DNA of 64,000 nt from Oscillospiraceae bacterium (GTDB lineage: Bacteria; Bacillota; Clostridia; Oscillospirales; Oscillospiraceae): assembly GCA_015067845.1 (NCBI GenBank), contig SVLT01000012.1:1-64000 (forward strand), in the 5' to 3' direction. A program made the translations under genes and the position numbers. Of the stretch, positions 27,161 through 35,749 are shown one piece after another. Within the stretch, counting starts at the first letter, position 1. Each line of letters opens with the position of its first letter. The notes below the pieces were generated by a model. It was not told where the DNA came from. It searched no databases and was given only the letters and a program-made list of their open reading frames with translations.

Positions 27161-28269
27161 TGGACATTCAACAAGCCTGCGAGGCGTTTCGCGTCCTTTT
27201 GGAGGAACAGCAGCAGCGTATTGCCAACGCGGATGCAACCAAAAAGGACTTTTCCAATATGGAAACAATCATTGTCGGTCTCATCGACGGCGACGGTATC
27301 GGCCCGCTGATCATGGCTCAGGCGGAGCAGGTTTTGCGCACGCTTCTGGCGGATGAGCTGGCAAGCGGCAAGATCATTCTGAAAAAGATCGAGGGCCTAA
27401 CCATCGAGAACCGGCTGGCCTTGGGCAAGTCCGTTCCCGAGGATGTGCTCTCAGCGATCAAATCCTGCGATGTGCTGCTGAAAGGCCCCACCACCACCCC
27501 CATGGGCGGTACCATGGAGAGCGCCAACGTGACCCTTCGCCGGGAGCTGGATCTGTACGCCAATGTGCGTCCGGTGTCCATTCCGGAAGAGGGGATCGAC
27601 TGGATCTTCTATCGGGAAAATACCGAGGGCGAGTATGTGTTGGGCAGCCGGGGCGTTGCCCTGCCCGGTATGGCGGTGGATTTCAAGGTGACCACGGATT
27701 TTGGCACACGCCGGATCGCTAAGGCGGCCTTTGACTACGCCAAGCACAATGGCAAGACCCGGGTGAGCATCGTCACCAAGGCCAACATTATGAAGAAGAC
27801 CGACGGCAAATTCACGGAGATCTGTCATCAGGTGGCAGAAGAGTATCCCGGCATTACCGCCGATGACTGGTATATCGACATCATGACGGCAAATCTGGTG
27901 AATCCTGCCATTCGCAGCGGTTTCCAGGTGGTGGTTCTGCCCAATCTGTACGGCGACATTATCACCGACGAAGCAGCGCAGCTGCAGGGCGGCGTTGGCA
28001 GCGCAGGCAGCGCCAATATCGGCGACCGCTATGCCATGTTCGAGGCAATTCACGGTTCTGCCCCCCGTATGATCGCGGAGGGATTGCAGGATTATGTAAA
28101 CCCTACCAGCATCCTCAGAGCCACGGTGATGCTCCTGCGGCACATCTGCCGCCAGGATGCGGCGCAGCGTTTGGAAAAAGCACTGGACAGCTGCACGGTC
28201 AATGTTACCGGCGATGCCACCGGCGCAACCTGCGCAGAGTTTATGCAGGAACTCAGCAGGTTGGTGTAA
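27160..28269 (+). CDS. Isocitrate dehydrogenase (isocitrate/isopropylmalate dehydrogenase family)
   Basis: 369-aa beta-decarboxylating dehydrogenase predicted to turn isocitrate into 2-oxoglutarate. It shows GLIDGDGIGP (about 46-55), LLKGPTTTPMGG, the substrate-binding block SANVTLRRELDLYANVRPV, FYRENTEGEY, the catalytic lysine region, NLYGDIITDEAAQL and GSAGSANIG. A 38-residue helical N-terminal extension precedes the dehydrogenase fold, which is unusual; a second in-frame ATG begins the canonical part (METIIVGLIDGDG). It shares one base with the aconitase stop. Isopropylmalate dehydrogenase is less likely given the neighbours. Confidence 0.83.
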   Translation: MDIQQACEAFRVLLEEQQQRIANADATKKDFSNMETIIVGLIDGDGIGPLIMAQAEQVLRTLLADELASGKIILKKIEGLTIENRLALGKSVPEDVLSAIKSCDVLLKGPTTTPMGGTMESANVTLRRELDLYANVRPVSIPEEGIDWIFYRENTEGEYVLGSRGVALPGMAVDFKVTTDFGTRRIAKAAFDYAKHNGKTRVSIVTKANIMKKTDGKFTEICHQVAEEYPGITADDWYIDIMTANLVNPAIRSGFQVVVLPNLYGDIITDEAAQLQGGVGSAGSANIGDRYAMFEAIHGSAPRMIAEGLQDYVNPTSILRATVMLLRHICRQDAAQRLEKALDSCTVNVTGDATGATCAEFMQELSRLV

Positions 28270-28292
28270 AACGGAGATATTCTATAGAATTC

Positions 28293-28371
28293 GTAGGGGC
28301 TGGCGCCCACGACAGCCCGTTGTGGGTTTACAGAAGATGTCCATACGGGGCGTCGAGGCGCCGCCCCCTAC
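28293..28371. repeat. GTAGGGG element, 79-bp copy right of the citrate operon
   Basis: Second long copy of the element at 23011-23090, same orientation, with matching ends (GTAGGGGCTGGCGCC ... CCCCCTAC) and a shared interior (CCATACGGGGCGTCGA). It sits between the last citrate-operon gene and its terminator, so it would be part of the transcript and could fold into a long hairpin. Confidence 0.8.
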
Positions 28372-28391
28372 ATCCTTGGAATGTATAGTCC

Positions 28392-28429
28392 AAGAGCGTG
28401 TTGCAGTTACCTTGCAGCACGCTCTTTTT
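28392..28429 (+). terminator. Rho-independent terminator of the citrate operon
   Basis: 14-base stem (AAGAGCGTGTTGCA / TGCAGCACGCTCTT with one G-T pair), 7-base loop, then a T-rich tail. Confidence 0.88.
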
Positions 28430-28463
28430 ATACTACAATTTCCTGCAAAAACAGCACAATGTA

Positions 28464-28492
28464 TTGAAATTTTTGGTCGGTTGGACTATAAT
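28464..28492 (+). promoter_or_regulatory. SigA promoter of the amidohydrolase/phosphoesterase operon
   Basis: TTGAAA (28464-28469), 17-nt spacer, perfect TATAAT (28487-28492), about 60 nt before the ATG at 28554. Confidence 0.8.
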
Positions 28493-28553
28493 GAAAATGG
28501 TATAGAATGTAGTATAGGGTTATTGTGCACACAAACCATTTTGGGAGGTACAT

Positions 28554-29906
28554 ATGGAAGTGAAATTGCAGGCGTTATTGGACGCAGTGGAAAACAGCAA
28601 AGACCGTGTTCTCGCCGCTGAGCGGCAAATGTGGAACAATCCGGAACCCGGTTTTAAGGAATGGAAGACCCATGCCTTTTTGAAGCAGCAGTTTGAAGAA
28701 CTGGGCTATCAGGTCACCGAGGCCGGAAATATCCCCGGTATGTATGTGGAAGCGGATTCCGGACGGCCCGGCCCCAAACTGGCCATTTTCGGCGAAATGG
28801 ATTCTCTGGTTATTCCGACCCACCCGGAGTGTGACCCGGAGACCGGCGCGGTACACGCCTGCGGTCATCATGCCCAGTGCGCAGCCTTGTTGGGAATTGC
28901 CGCGGCGTTGAAAACTCCCGGCGCGATGGACGGCCTTTCCGGCAGCGTCCGGCTGATCGCTGTCCCTGCAGAGGAGGGCATCGAGCTGGAATTCCGGCAG
29001 AGCCTGCGTGAGCAGGGCATCATCCGTTATCTGGGCGGCAAACTGGAATTTATGAGCAGAGGAATTCTGGATGATGTGGATCTGGCAACCATGGTACATA
29101 CTGCCGGGGGGGAAGGTATCAATTGTATCGGCGGCTCCAACGGCTGCATTGTGAAGACGGCCACCTTCTTGGGCAAGAGCTCCCATGCGGCTTCCGCCAG
29201 CAACGGCATCAACGCCCTTTACGCCGCGAATCTTGCTATGCAGGCGGCAAACTCCCTGCGGGAAACCTTCAAAGAAAGCGAGACCATCCGTTTTCACCCC
29301 ATCATCACCAATGGCGGCACAGTCGTCAACGCCATTCCGGATACCGTTTCTGTGGAGAGTTATCTCCGCGGCGGCACCATGGAAGCCATTGACCGGGAAA
29401 ATAAAAAGGTCAATCGGGCATTTGCAGGTGCGGCGGCGGCTATGGGCTGCAATCTGGTACTGAAAGACCTCCACGGTTATGCGCCTCAGTATTTCTCACC
29501 CGTTTTCAAGCAAGCGGCCAAGGATGTGGCGCTGACCATGTTCCCCCCGGAAAATGTGAATTTCACGGAAAACCGGGGTGTAGGATGCACGGATATGGGT
29601 GATGTCAGCTGCATCATGCCCATCGTCCAGACCAGCATCTGCGGTGCGGAAGGTGCCGGACACGGAATCACCTATCGCATCAAAGATCCGTACAATGCCT
29701 GCGTCCTGAGTGCAAAATATCAAGTGCGCTTGCTTGTGCATCTGCTGTGTGAGGATGCTGCTGTTGCCAGACAGATCGTAGCCGAAGAACCGGAGCGTTA
29801 CATGACGGTGGCCGAGTATCTGGCTAAGGTGGATCAGACGGAATTTGACGATCAGACGGTTACCTACAACGAGGACGGAACCGTTGCACTTCATTTTGTT
29901 AAGTAA
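28554..29906 (+). CDS. M20-family amidohydrolase/peptidase
   Basis: 450-aa metal-dependent hydrolase of the M20D aminoacylase/AbgB type. Metal-site motifs: GEMD (80-83), HACGHHA (101-107), AEEG (139-142) and a later GHG histidine block. A lid/dimerisation domain is inserted in the middle (about 205-330, with SSHAASASNGINAL). Full family length. Likely cleaves an N-acyl amino acid, aminobenzoyl-glutamate or small peptide amide in the cytosol. RBS GGGAGG. First gene of a four-gene run that otherwise encodes phosphoesterases; the shared substrate is not evident. Confidence 0.87.
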   Translation: MEVKLQALLDAVENSKDRVLAAERQMWNNPEPGFKEWKTHAFLKQQFEELGYQVTEAGNIPGMYVEADSGRPGPKLAIFGEMDSLVIPTHPECDPETGAVHACGHHAQCAALLGIAAALKTPGAMDGLSGSVRLIAVPAEEGIELEFRQSLREQGIIRYLGGKLEFMSRGILDDVDLATMVHTAGGEGINCIGGSNGCIVKTATFLGKSSHAASASNGINALYAANLAMQAANSLRETFKESETIRFHPIITNGGTVVNAIPDTVSVESYLRGGTMEAIDRENKKVNRAFAGAAAAMGCNLVLKDLHGYAPQYFSPVFKQAAKDVALTMFPPENVNFTENRGVGCTDMGDVSCIMPIVQTSICGAEGAGHGITYRIKDPYNACVLSAKYQVRLLVHLLCEDAAVARQIVAEEPERYMTVAEYLAKVDQTEFDDQTVTYNEDGTVALHFVK

Positions 29907-29914
29907 GGTAAAAC

Positions 29915-30637
29915 ATGAACATAAAACATTTGAAAGAAACCCTGGCGGCGGAGTATCCGTATCGGATCGAACTCCATGCCCATACCCATCCTGCCAGCAA
30001 ATGTAGTGAGATCCCGCCGCAACTCATGGCAGAGACCTACAAAAACCTGGGCTTTGACGGCCTTGTGCTGACCAACCATTTTCTTCGGAAAGAGGATATG
30101 TTCAAGGCAGAATATATGGATTTCTACATGGCCGATTATGAAAAAACCCGGGAAGCGGGCGAACGGCTGGGGTTAAAAGTCTACCTGGGGACGGAGATCC
30201 GCTTTACGGAAAACTACAACGAGTTCTTGATTTTCGGCGTGACCCGTTCCATGCTGGAGGACATCTATGATTACCTGCCCTATGGCGTTGAGAATTTCAG
30301 AGCGCATTATAAAATGCCGGACAGCGTGTTCGTCCAGGCCCATCCCATGCGCAAGAACGCAACACCGGTTTCGCCGGAGCTTTTGGACGGTGTGGAGGTG
30401 TTTAATACCCATCCGTTTCATGATGGAAGAATCGGCTTGACGGCTCTTTTCGCCCAGGAAAACAAGATGGAGATCATCACCGCCGGTTCGGATTTTCATC
30501 ATCCAAATCTCAACCATGAGGGCTTGTCCGCAATGAGGACCCAGTCTCTGCCGGAGGATTCCTTCGGCCTGGCGGCAATATTCAAAGAGAAAAATTATCT
30601 GCTGGAAGTGGGCAGGGGAACGATCATCATCCCGTAA
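29915..30637 (+). CDS. PHP-domain phosphoesterase/metallohydrolase
   Basis: 240-aa protein with a PHP fold. His21, His23 and His25 (ELHAHTHPAS) begin the metal site; LVLTNH (about 50-55), QAHPMR (about 142-147), NTHPFHDGR and the closing AGSDFHHP carry the rest. Compact single-domain size, so probably a small phosphate ester or cyclic phosphate is the substrate. Weak ribosome binding site (AAGGT) and only 8 nt after the M20 stop, so translation may be coupled. Confidence 0.82.
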   Translation: MNIKHLKETLAAEYPYRIELHAHTHPASKCSEIPPQLMAETYKNLGFDGLVLTNHFLRKEDMFKAEYMDFYMADYEKTREAGERLGLKVYLGTEIRFTENYNEFLIFGVTRSMLEDIYDYLPYGVENFRAHYKMPDSVFVQAHPMRKNATPVSPELLDGVEVFNTHPFHDGRIGLTALFAQENKMEIITAGSDFHHPNLNHEGLSAMRTQSLPEDSFGLAAIFKEKNYLLEVGRGTIIIP

Positions 30638-30652
30638 GAAAGGAGGCTGCAT

Positions 30653-32335
30653 ATGCAGAAAGAACGATATACCTATCATCCAATGCATATGCACCTGCAT
30701 GCGGCCTGCGATTATGGCGCATCCATGGCGATGCACATGTACAATGCCCAAAAGCTGGGGATGCGGTATCTCTGGTTTACCGATCACGACACGAGAACCG
30801 GAACGAAGAAAAACGCAGTCACCGGCTTCCGATTTGACGGCCCGGAGCTCCTGAAAGAAGAACCGGACGGCAGCTTTTACGGCTTCAAGACCACGGACGA
30901 TGCCTTGCAGTACGAAATTGACCCGAAGAGACAGACCCTCCGGCTGACCTTGCAGGCTTCTGAGGATTCCGCATGGCAAAAAAGCGGTATTTTCTTCGTG
31001 TCCAAGGGAACGCGGCACACAAGCTCCCTGGCGGCGGATGTTACGCTGTCCATGGATGTGCAAGAACTGAACATTACGGAAAACAGCCGGCTGATTTTTG
31101 ATGTGCAGCTGTCCCAGCGCCCCCCGGAATTGAAAAATGCCCATTTGCTGTATGTTCTGGGCAGTACGGAGGGGTTGGAAGCGCCCCATACCCAGATCAT
31201 TCCTTTGGAAATTTGCGAGGGAAGGATCGTTATGCCCATTTCTGAGGATGTTTCCGAAGAGCCTGCCATCGGCGGCAAGGACAATGTCTTCGACACCCTC
31301 ACCGTTTGGCTGCAAGCAAGAGCCGGTGAAAAAATGACGGCAGCCATCCGGGATTTTCAGATCCGGGTGGAGAAAAGCTATGAACAGGTACATAAGGCAC
31401 TGAAAATTGCGGCGGAAAAGGCCGGAAAGCGCTACGATGTCACGCCCTTTGTGTCCTTTGAGATCTCCGGGGCAGGGGAGCATAAAAACTGTTACAGCAC
31501 AGCTGTTCCCACCATCGATTATCAGGCGCACAACTACAAGGTTTCGGTGTGGGAAGCGGTAAAACATGTGAAAGAACATGGCGGCATTTTTTCCATCAAC
31601 CACCCCTTTGCTATCAGCGTTCTGAAAAGAAAAGTCTTTTCGGATGTGGAGCGCATGCAGATTTTGGCGAAAATGGCGGCGGAACTGATCGCCTGCAAGG
31701 CCTACGGCGCGGATCTGATAGAAGTTGGCTTCCCGGAGGGCAGAAACGGATTTTCGCTGGAAGAATATACCCGCCTGTGGGATATGCTGACGGTTTCCGG
31801 ACTGTTTTTGACCGGTTACGGCTGTAGCGACAGCCACCGGGACAATGTGGGTTGGTTCGAGGGCAATGATTTTGCGTCCTTTGTGGGCGTGCCGTCTGAG
31901 CTGACCCATCCCATTGCAGAAGAAGCCTTCACGGATGCTATGAAAAAAGGCCGTATCTATACCGGCGACCCGGTAAAATTGCAGGGCCCGATGGAATTCC
32001 GGACGGAAAGCGGAGACCCGATGGGCTCGGTATTTCTGTCGAAAGATACCCAAGAAGTACCCCTCCTGTTTACCGCGGAGCAGACCCGTCCCGGCTGGCA
32101 GTTCCGGCTGATAGAAAACGGAAATGTTGTGGAAACGGTGGACATCAAGGAAACACGGTTTTTGTACAAGTCTGTCCTGAAAACCAAAAAAACAACGGTC
32201 AATTTCCAACGGGCGGAGCTGTGGGATGAAAACGGAAGGTGCATTTTGCTGACCAACCCCATTTACCTCATGAACACCAATCTGTTTGCGGGGGAAATCC
32301 CGGCGCATCGTCTGGCGAAGGAGAACAGAGAATGA
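30653..32335 (+). CDS. CehA/McbA-type PHP metallohydrolase
   Basis: 560-aa protein. An N-terminal PHP metal motif (HMHLHAA, residues 12-18, then WFTDHD) is interrupted by a roughly 190-residue beta-rich insert (about 60-255), and the fold resumes with VSFEISGAGEH, INHPF and GYGCSDSHRD. A beta-sandwich tail (about 440-560) follows. The split layout fits the CehA/McbA family, which includes phosphoesterases and carbaryl-type hydrolases. Its stop overlaps the next start (ATGA at 32332). No signal peptide seen, so probably cytosolic. Substrate unknown. Confidence 0.78.
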   Translation: MQKERYTYHPMHMHLHAACDYGASMAMHMYNAQKLGMRYLWFTDHDTRTGTKKNAVTGFRFDGPELLKEEPDGSFYGFKTTDDALQYEIDPKRQTLRLTLQASEDSAWQKSGIFFVSKGTRHTSSLAADVTLSMDVQELNITENSRLIFDVQLSQRPPELKNAHLLYVLGSTEGLEAPHTQIIPLEICEGRIVMPISEDVSEEPAIGGKDNVFDTLTVWLQARAGEKMTAAIRDFQIRVEKSYEQVHKALKIAAEKAGKRYDVTPFVSFEISGAGEHKNCYSTAVPTIDYQAHNYKVSVWEAVKHVKEHGGIFSINHPFAISVLKRKVFSDVERMQILAKMAAELIACKAYGADLIEVGFPEGRNGFSLEEYTRLWDMLTVSGLFLTGYGCSDSHRDNVGWFEGNDFASFVGVPSELTHPIAEEAFTDAMKKGRIYTGDPVKLQGPMEFRTESGDPMGSVFLSKDTQEVPLLFTAEQTRPGWQFRLIENGNVVETVDIKETRFLYKSVLKTKKTTVNFQRAELWDENGRCILLTNPIYLMNTNLFAGEIPAHRLAKENRE

Positions 32336-33573
32336 AGATATATTTGACACGGCACGGACAAGTGCTGCCCAAAGCATTCTACGGAAATGTGCAATACCCG
32401 TCGGGGGATATGCCCCTGTCGGAGCTGGGCAGGGAACAGGCCGCTTATCTGGGTGCGTACATGAAGCATCTGGGCTTTACGGGGAAGATCTATTCCTCTC
32501 CCTATGCAAGAGCGTTGGAAACCGCCCAGGTCATTGCGGATCATACCGGCTCCGTGATCATTCCCTGGGCACCTATGCGGGAAATTGTGCGAAATAAAGA
32601 GCATATGGAAGAATTTGTGGGCATGACCCCGGAGCAGATCAAGGAACGATACCCCAACGTGGATCCGGATGCGGAGCTTGCCTATCCCTGGTGGACAACC
32701 GAACTGGAATCCAACGATGATATGGTTGTCCGTGTTGGTAAGGGCATCCGGGAGTTGGATCCCCAGGAGGATGTGATGCTGGTGGGTCACGGCGCAAGCG
32801 TGTACTGCGGCTGTGAGGCGCTGGGCATCCCCCACAAGGGCGGTGACGGCTACAACTGCTCCTTTTCCATGTATGATTCCGAAGATCCTACCAATTTCAA
32901 ATGGTTGGACGGCGCCCATATGCCCTATGAAAAGCTGACATTTAACTCCATCGTCCAGGCTGATGAGGACAAAAAATTGCTGGATGCCTTTCTGGCGGAG
33001 GGTGTGGAGATCCTGGAGGAAGTGAAGAACGCCAAAACCGGAAAAATTCTGCATATCAGCGATACCCGTTCTAGCGCATACCCGTATATTGAAAAACTGA
33101 TTCAGGAAATCAAACCGAATATTATCATCCATACCGGCGACTTTGTAGATGAGGTCAAAGCCGGGCGGATGTTCAATGCCGAACCGGAATACACCCGGGG
33201 GGTAAAACGTATGGCACAGATTTTGAAAAACTCCGGCGCGGAGAAGATCTACGCAGTGCCCGGAAATAACGACATAGAAAGCGTTTTGCGCCGGGAGTTG
33301 GATTTTGCCGAGGTGGTGAAGCCCAACACGGTGGTGGAGATCGGCGGAATTTCCTGCGCGTTGGGCCATATCTGCTATGAAACCACCGCCCCGGCCCAGT
33401 GGAGCTTTTACGGCCACGGCCTGACAGGCGAAACATGGAGCCCGGACAAAAACGATCTGCAAAAGGGCACTTGCCGATTCAATATCTGCTGGGGTATCTC
33501 CGTGATTCTGCTGCCGGAAAGAAAACAGTTCCGTTTCTCTAGTCCGAAAGCATACCATTGGGGAAGAATTTGA
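32332..33573 (+). CDS. Histidine phosphatase fused to a metallophosphoesterase-like domain
   Basis: 413-aa fusion. Residues 1-225: phosphoglycerate-mutase-like histidine phosphatase with the phosphoacceptor LTRHGQ (His8) and VGHGASVYCG (second His153). Residues 235-413: calcineurin-like phosphoesterase of the YfcE type with HISD (Asp244), HTGD (Asp270), GNND (312-315), GHIC and YGHG. The first metal motif normally reads DxH, but here it is D-T-R, so one metal histidine is missing and this domain may be altered or inactive. Coupled to the CehA-like gene by ATGA. It is the last gene before a 223-nt gap. Confidence 0.82.
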   Translation: MKIYLTRHGQVLPKAFYGNVQYPSGDMPLSELGREQAAYLGAYMKHLGFTGKIYSSPYARALETAQVIADHTGSVIIPWAPMREIVRNKEHMEEFVGMTPEQIKERYPNVDPDAELAYPWWTTELESNDDMVVRVGKGIRELDPQEDVMLVGHGASVYCGCEALGIPHKGGDGYNCSFSMYDSEDPTNFKWLDGAHMPYEKLTFNSIVQADEDKKLLDAFLAEGVEILEEVKNAKTGKILHISDTRSSAYPYIEKLIQEIKPNIIIHTGDFVDEVKAGRMFNAEPEYTRGVKRMAQILKNSGAEKIYAVPGNNDIESVLRRELDFAEVVKPNTVVEIGGISCALGHICYETTAPAQWSFYGHGLTGETWSPDKNDLQKGTCRFNICWGISVILLPERKQFRFSSPKAYHWGRI

Positions 33574-33724
33574 GAGCCCAATGACGGCGATGTTTTTTCG
33601 TGTTAAAGCGATAAAATGCTGTAAAAATCGCGGTTTGGCAGAAATGCACAAAACCAGCATACCGGTTAACAGCACATTGACCAAAACTGCAAAAATAATA
33701 GTGGTAAAAAGCAAAAAAAATATC

Positions 33725-33753
33725 TTGCTAGATTTAGAAAAAACTGCTATAAT
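33725..33753 (+). promoter_or_regulatory. SigA promoter of the carbohydrate ABC transporter operon
   Basis: TTGCTA (33725-33730), 17-nt spacer, perfect TATAAT (33748-33753), 43 nt before the first permease. A-rich GCAAAAA motifs at 33689 and 33711 (22 nt apart) just upstream loosely resemble the AraC-type boxes before the giant lyase genes, but the match is weak. Confidence 0.75.
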
Positions 33754-33796
33754 GGCAAAGGATATTTGAATTCCTTAGAAAGGGAGATATGCAAAG

Positions 33797-34786
33797 ATGG
33801 ATCAAATCAGTACAAAGCAAAAGAAAAAAGCCTGTAAAGCTGTGCAAGGGGAGCGTTTGGAGCCCGCTGTAAACAAGACTTTCGGGCACCGGTTGGCTCA
33901 GTGTATCAAGCGGTACTACTGGCTGTACATCTTCATCATCCCGATGTTGGTGTGGTACATCATCTTCCACTATGTTCCTATGGGCGGTATCGTCATCGCG
34001 TTTAAGCGGTACAACGGTATCAAGTCCGTGTGGGACAGTAAGTGGGTCGGTATGAAGTGGTTTATCAAGTTCTTCGAATCGCCGTACTTCTGGCGGTTGA
34101 TCCGCAATACCTTGTCAATTTCGCTCTATACCTTGGCAACTTTCCCGCTGCCCATCATCGTGGCCTTGTTCTTTAACGAGCTGCGCAGTGCAAAGTTCAA
34201 GAAATTTGCTCAAACGATCATGTATGCCCCCCACTTTGTCTCCGTCGTGGTTTTGATCAGTATGCTGTCTCTGTTCTTCTCCGCACAGTACGGTATGGTG
34301 AACCACGTGATCAAAGCACTGGGCGGTGAGGCCTATTCGTTCCTGATTGAGGAAGACGCTTTTATACATATGTATGTCTGGTCCGGTGTATGGCAAGGTC
34401 TGGGCTGGAACTGTATTATTTACATAGCGGCTTTGTCCAGTGTTGACCCCGGCCTGCATGAGGCTGCAAAGCTGGACGGCGCATCCCGTCTGCAGCGTAT
34501 CTGGCACATTAATCTGCCCACCATCCTGCCCACCGTCGTCATTACCTTTATTATGAAGGTCGGTCAGATCATGACTGTTGGTGCAGATAAGGTGCTGCTG
34601 ATGCGTAACGACCTTAACGTTGCAAAAGCAGAAGTTATTTCCACTTACGTGTACTATAATGGCTTGCTTTCCGGCGACTATGGTTACGGCGCTGCCGTTG
34701 GTCTGTTCACCAACGTCATCAACCTGATCATGCTGCTGATCGTCAACTACGTTTCCGGCAAGCTTTCTGATACCAGTCTGTTCTAA
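33797..34786 (+). CDS. Sugar ABC transporter permease, LplB type
   Basis: 329-aa inner-membrane permease. A basic N-terminal tail of about 35 residues precedes six membrane helices, and the cytosolic EAA loop (EAAKLDGASRLQRIWHINLP, about 218-237) is where the shared ATPase docks. The FHYVPMGGIVIAFKRY segment near the start is typical of the oligosaccharide/uronate transporters of the Bacillus LplB/YtcP group. No ATPase gene is nearby, as is common for this group, which uses an unlinked MsmX-like ATPase. Confidence 0.92.
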   Translation: MDQISTKQKKKACKAVQGERLEPAVNKTFGHRLAQCIKRYYWLYIFIIPMLVWYIIFHYVPMGGIVIAFKRYNGIKSVWDSKWVGMKWFIKFFESPYFWRLIRNTLSISLYTLATFPLPIIVALFFNELRSAKFKKFAQTIMYAPHFVSVVVLISMLSLFFSAQYGMVNHVIKALGGEAYSFLIEEDAFIHMYVWSGVWQGLGWNCIIYIAALSSVDPGLHEAAKLDGASRLQRIWHINLPTILPTVVITFIMKVGQIMTVGADKVLLMRNDLNVAKAEVISTYVYYNGLLSGDYGYGAAVGLFTNVINLIMLLIVNYVSGKLSDTSLF

Positions 34787-34797
34787 GGAGGATCTTT

Positions 34798-35694
34798 ATG
34801 AAAAAGAATATGAGAGTCAAAGAGTCCCTTACCGACGGTATCTTTGAAACGATTGTCCATGCGATTATCATTCTGTGCGTCCTGATTTGCGCATACCCCC
34901 TTTATTTGGTCGTCATCAACTCCTTCTCTGACCCGAATCTGGTTGCAATGGGTAAGGTATGGCTCATCCCTCTGGGTCCTACTCTCGATGCCTATAAGAT
35001 GGTGTTCGACAACGATTCCATTATGACCGGCTACTGGAACACCCTGTGTTACACCGTTGTGGGTCTGGCACTGAATATGCTGTTGACGATTCCTGCAGCG
35101 TATGCTCTGTCTAAAAAGGATCTGATGGGCGGCAGCATCGTAATGAAGCTGATCGTTGTCAGTATGTACTTCACCGGCGGTCTGATCCCCTTCTATACAT
35201 TGATGAAGGATTTGAATCTGATCAATAACTGGTGGGTCATGCCCCTGAACGGTGCGGTAACAGCCTCTAACCTGATCATTTCCCGTACCTTCTTTGCCAG
35301 CGGTGTGCCCCGTGAGCTGGAAGAAGCCGCGGAAATTGACGGCTGCAGCGTTATCCAAACCTTCCTGAAGATCGTCCTGCCCCTGTCCAAGGCAATGCTC
35401 AGCGTTATCATGCTGTACTATGCAGTTGCACGCTGGAATGCATTTACTCCCGCACTGTACTACATGCCCAGAGTAAAAGATCTGTGGCCCCTGCAGATGG
35501 TGCTGCGTCAGATATTGCTGGAAGCTCAGAGAAATATGATCGACAATACGGAAATGGCGGATTACTACGCAAAGATCGCCAACCAGATGAAGTATGCGGT
35601 CATCGTTGTGGCATCCGCACCCCTGCTCATCATTTATCCCTTCATTCAAAAATACTTTGAGAAGGGTGTTATGCTCGGTTCCGTTAAGGGTTAA
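34798..35694 (+). CDS. Carbohydrate ABC transporter permease, LplC/YtcP type
   Basis: 298-aa second permease subunit with six membrane helices and the EAA loop EEAAEIDGCSVIQTFLKIVLP (about 180-200). Pairs with the upstream permease (11-nt gap, AAGGAGG ribosome binding site). Ends ...EKGVMLGSVKG, the conserved tail of this family. Confidence 0.92.
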   Translation: MKKNMRVKESLTDGIFETIVHAIIILCVLICAYPLYLVVINSFSDPNLVAMGKVWLIPLGPTLDAYKMVFDNDSIMTGYWNTLCYTVVGLALNMLLTIPAAYALSKKDLMGGSIVMKLIVVSMYFTGGLIPFYTLMKDLNLINNWWVMPLNGAVTASNLIISRTFFASGVPRELEEAAEIDGCSVIQTFLKIVLPLSKAMLSVIMLYYAVARWNAFTPALYYMPRVKDLWPLQMVLRQILLEAQRNMIDNTEMADYYAKIANQMKYAVIVVASAPLLIIYPFIQKYFEKGVMLGSVKG

Positions 35695-35749
35695 GCCCCC
35701 GGCGGTATCGGCAGAATAAAAAATGAACAAAAAACTAGGAGGAAACAAA

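Noticed and set aside
33574..33796. tRNA or small RNA gene in the gap before the ABC operon
   Set aside because: No cloverleaf or T-loop (GGTTCGA-type) sequence was found on either strand; only a promoter is supported.
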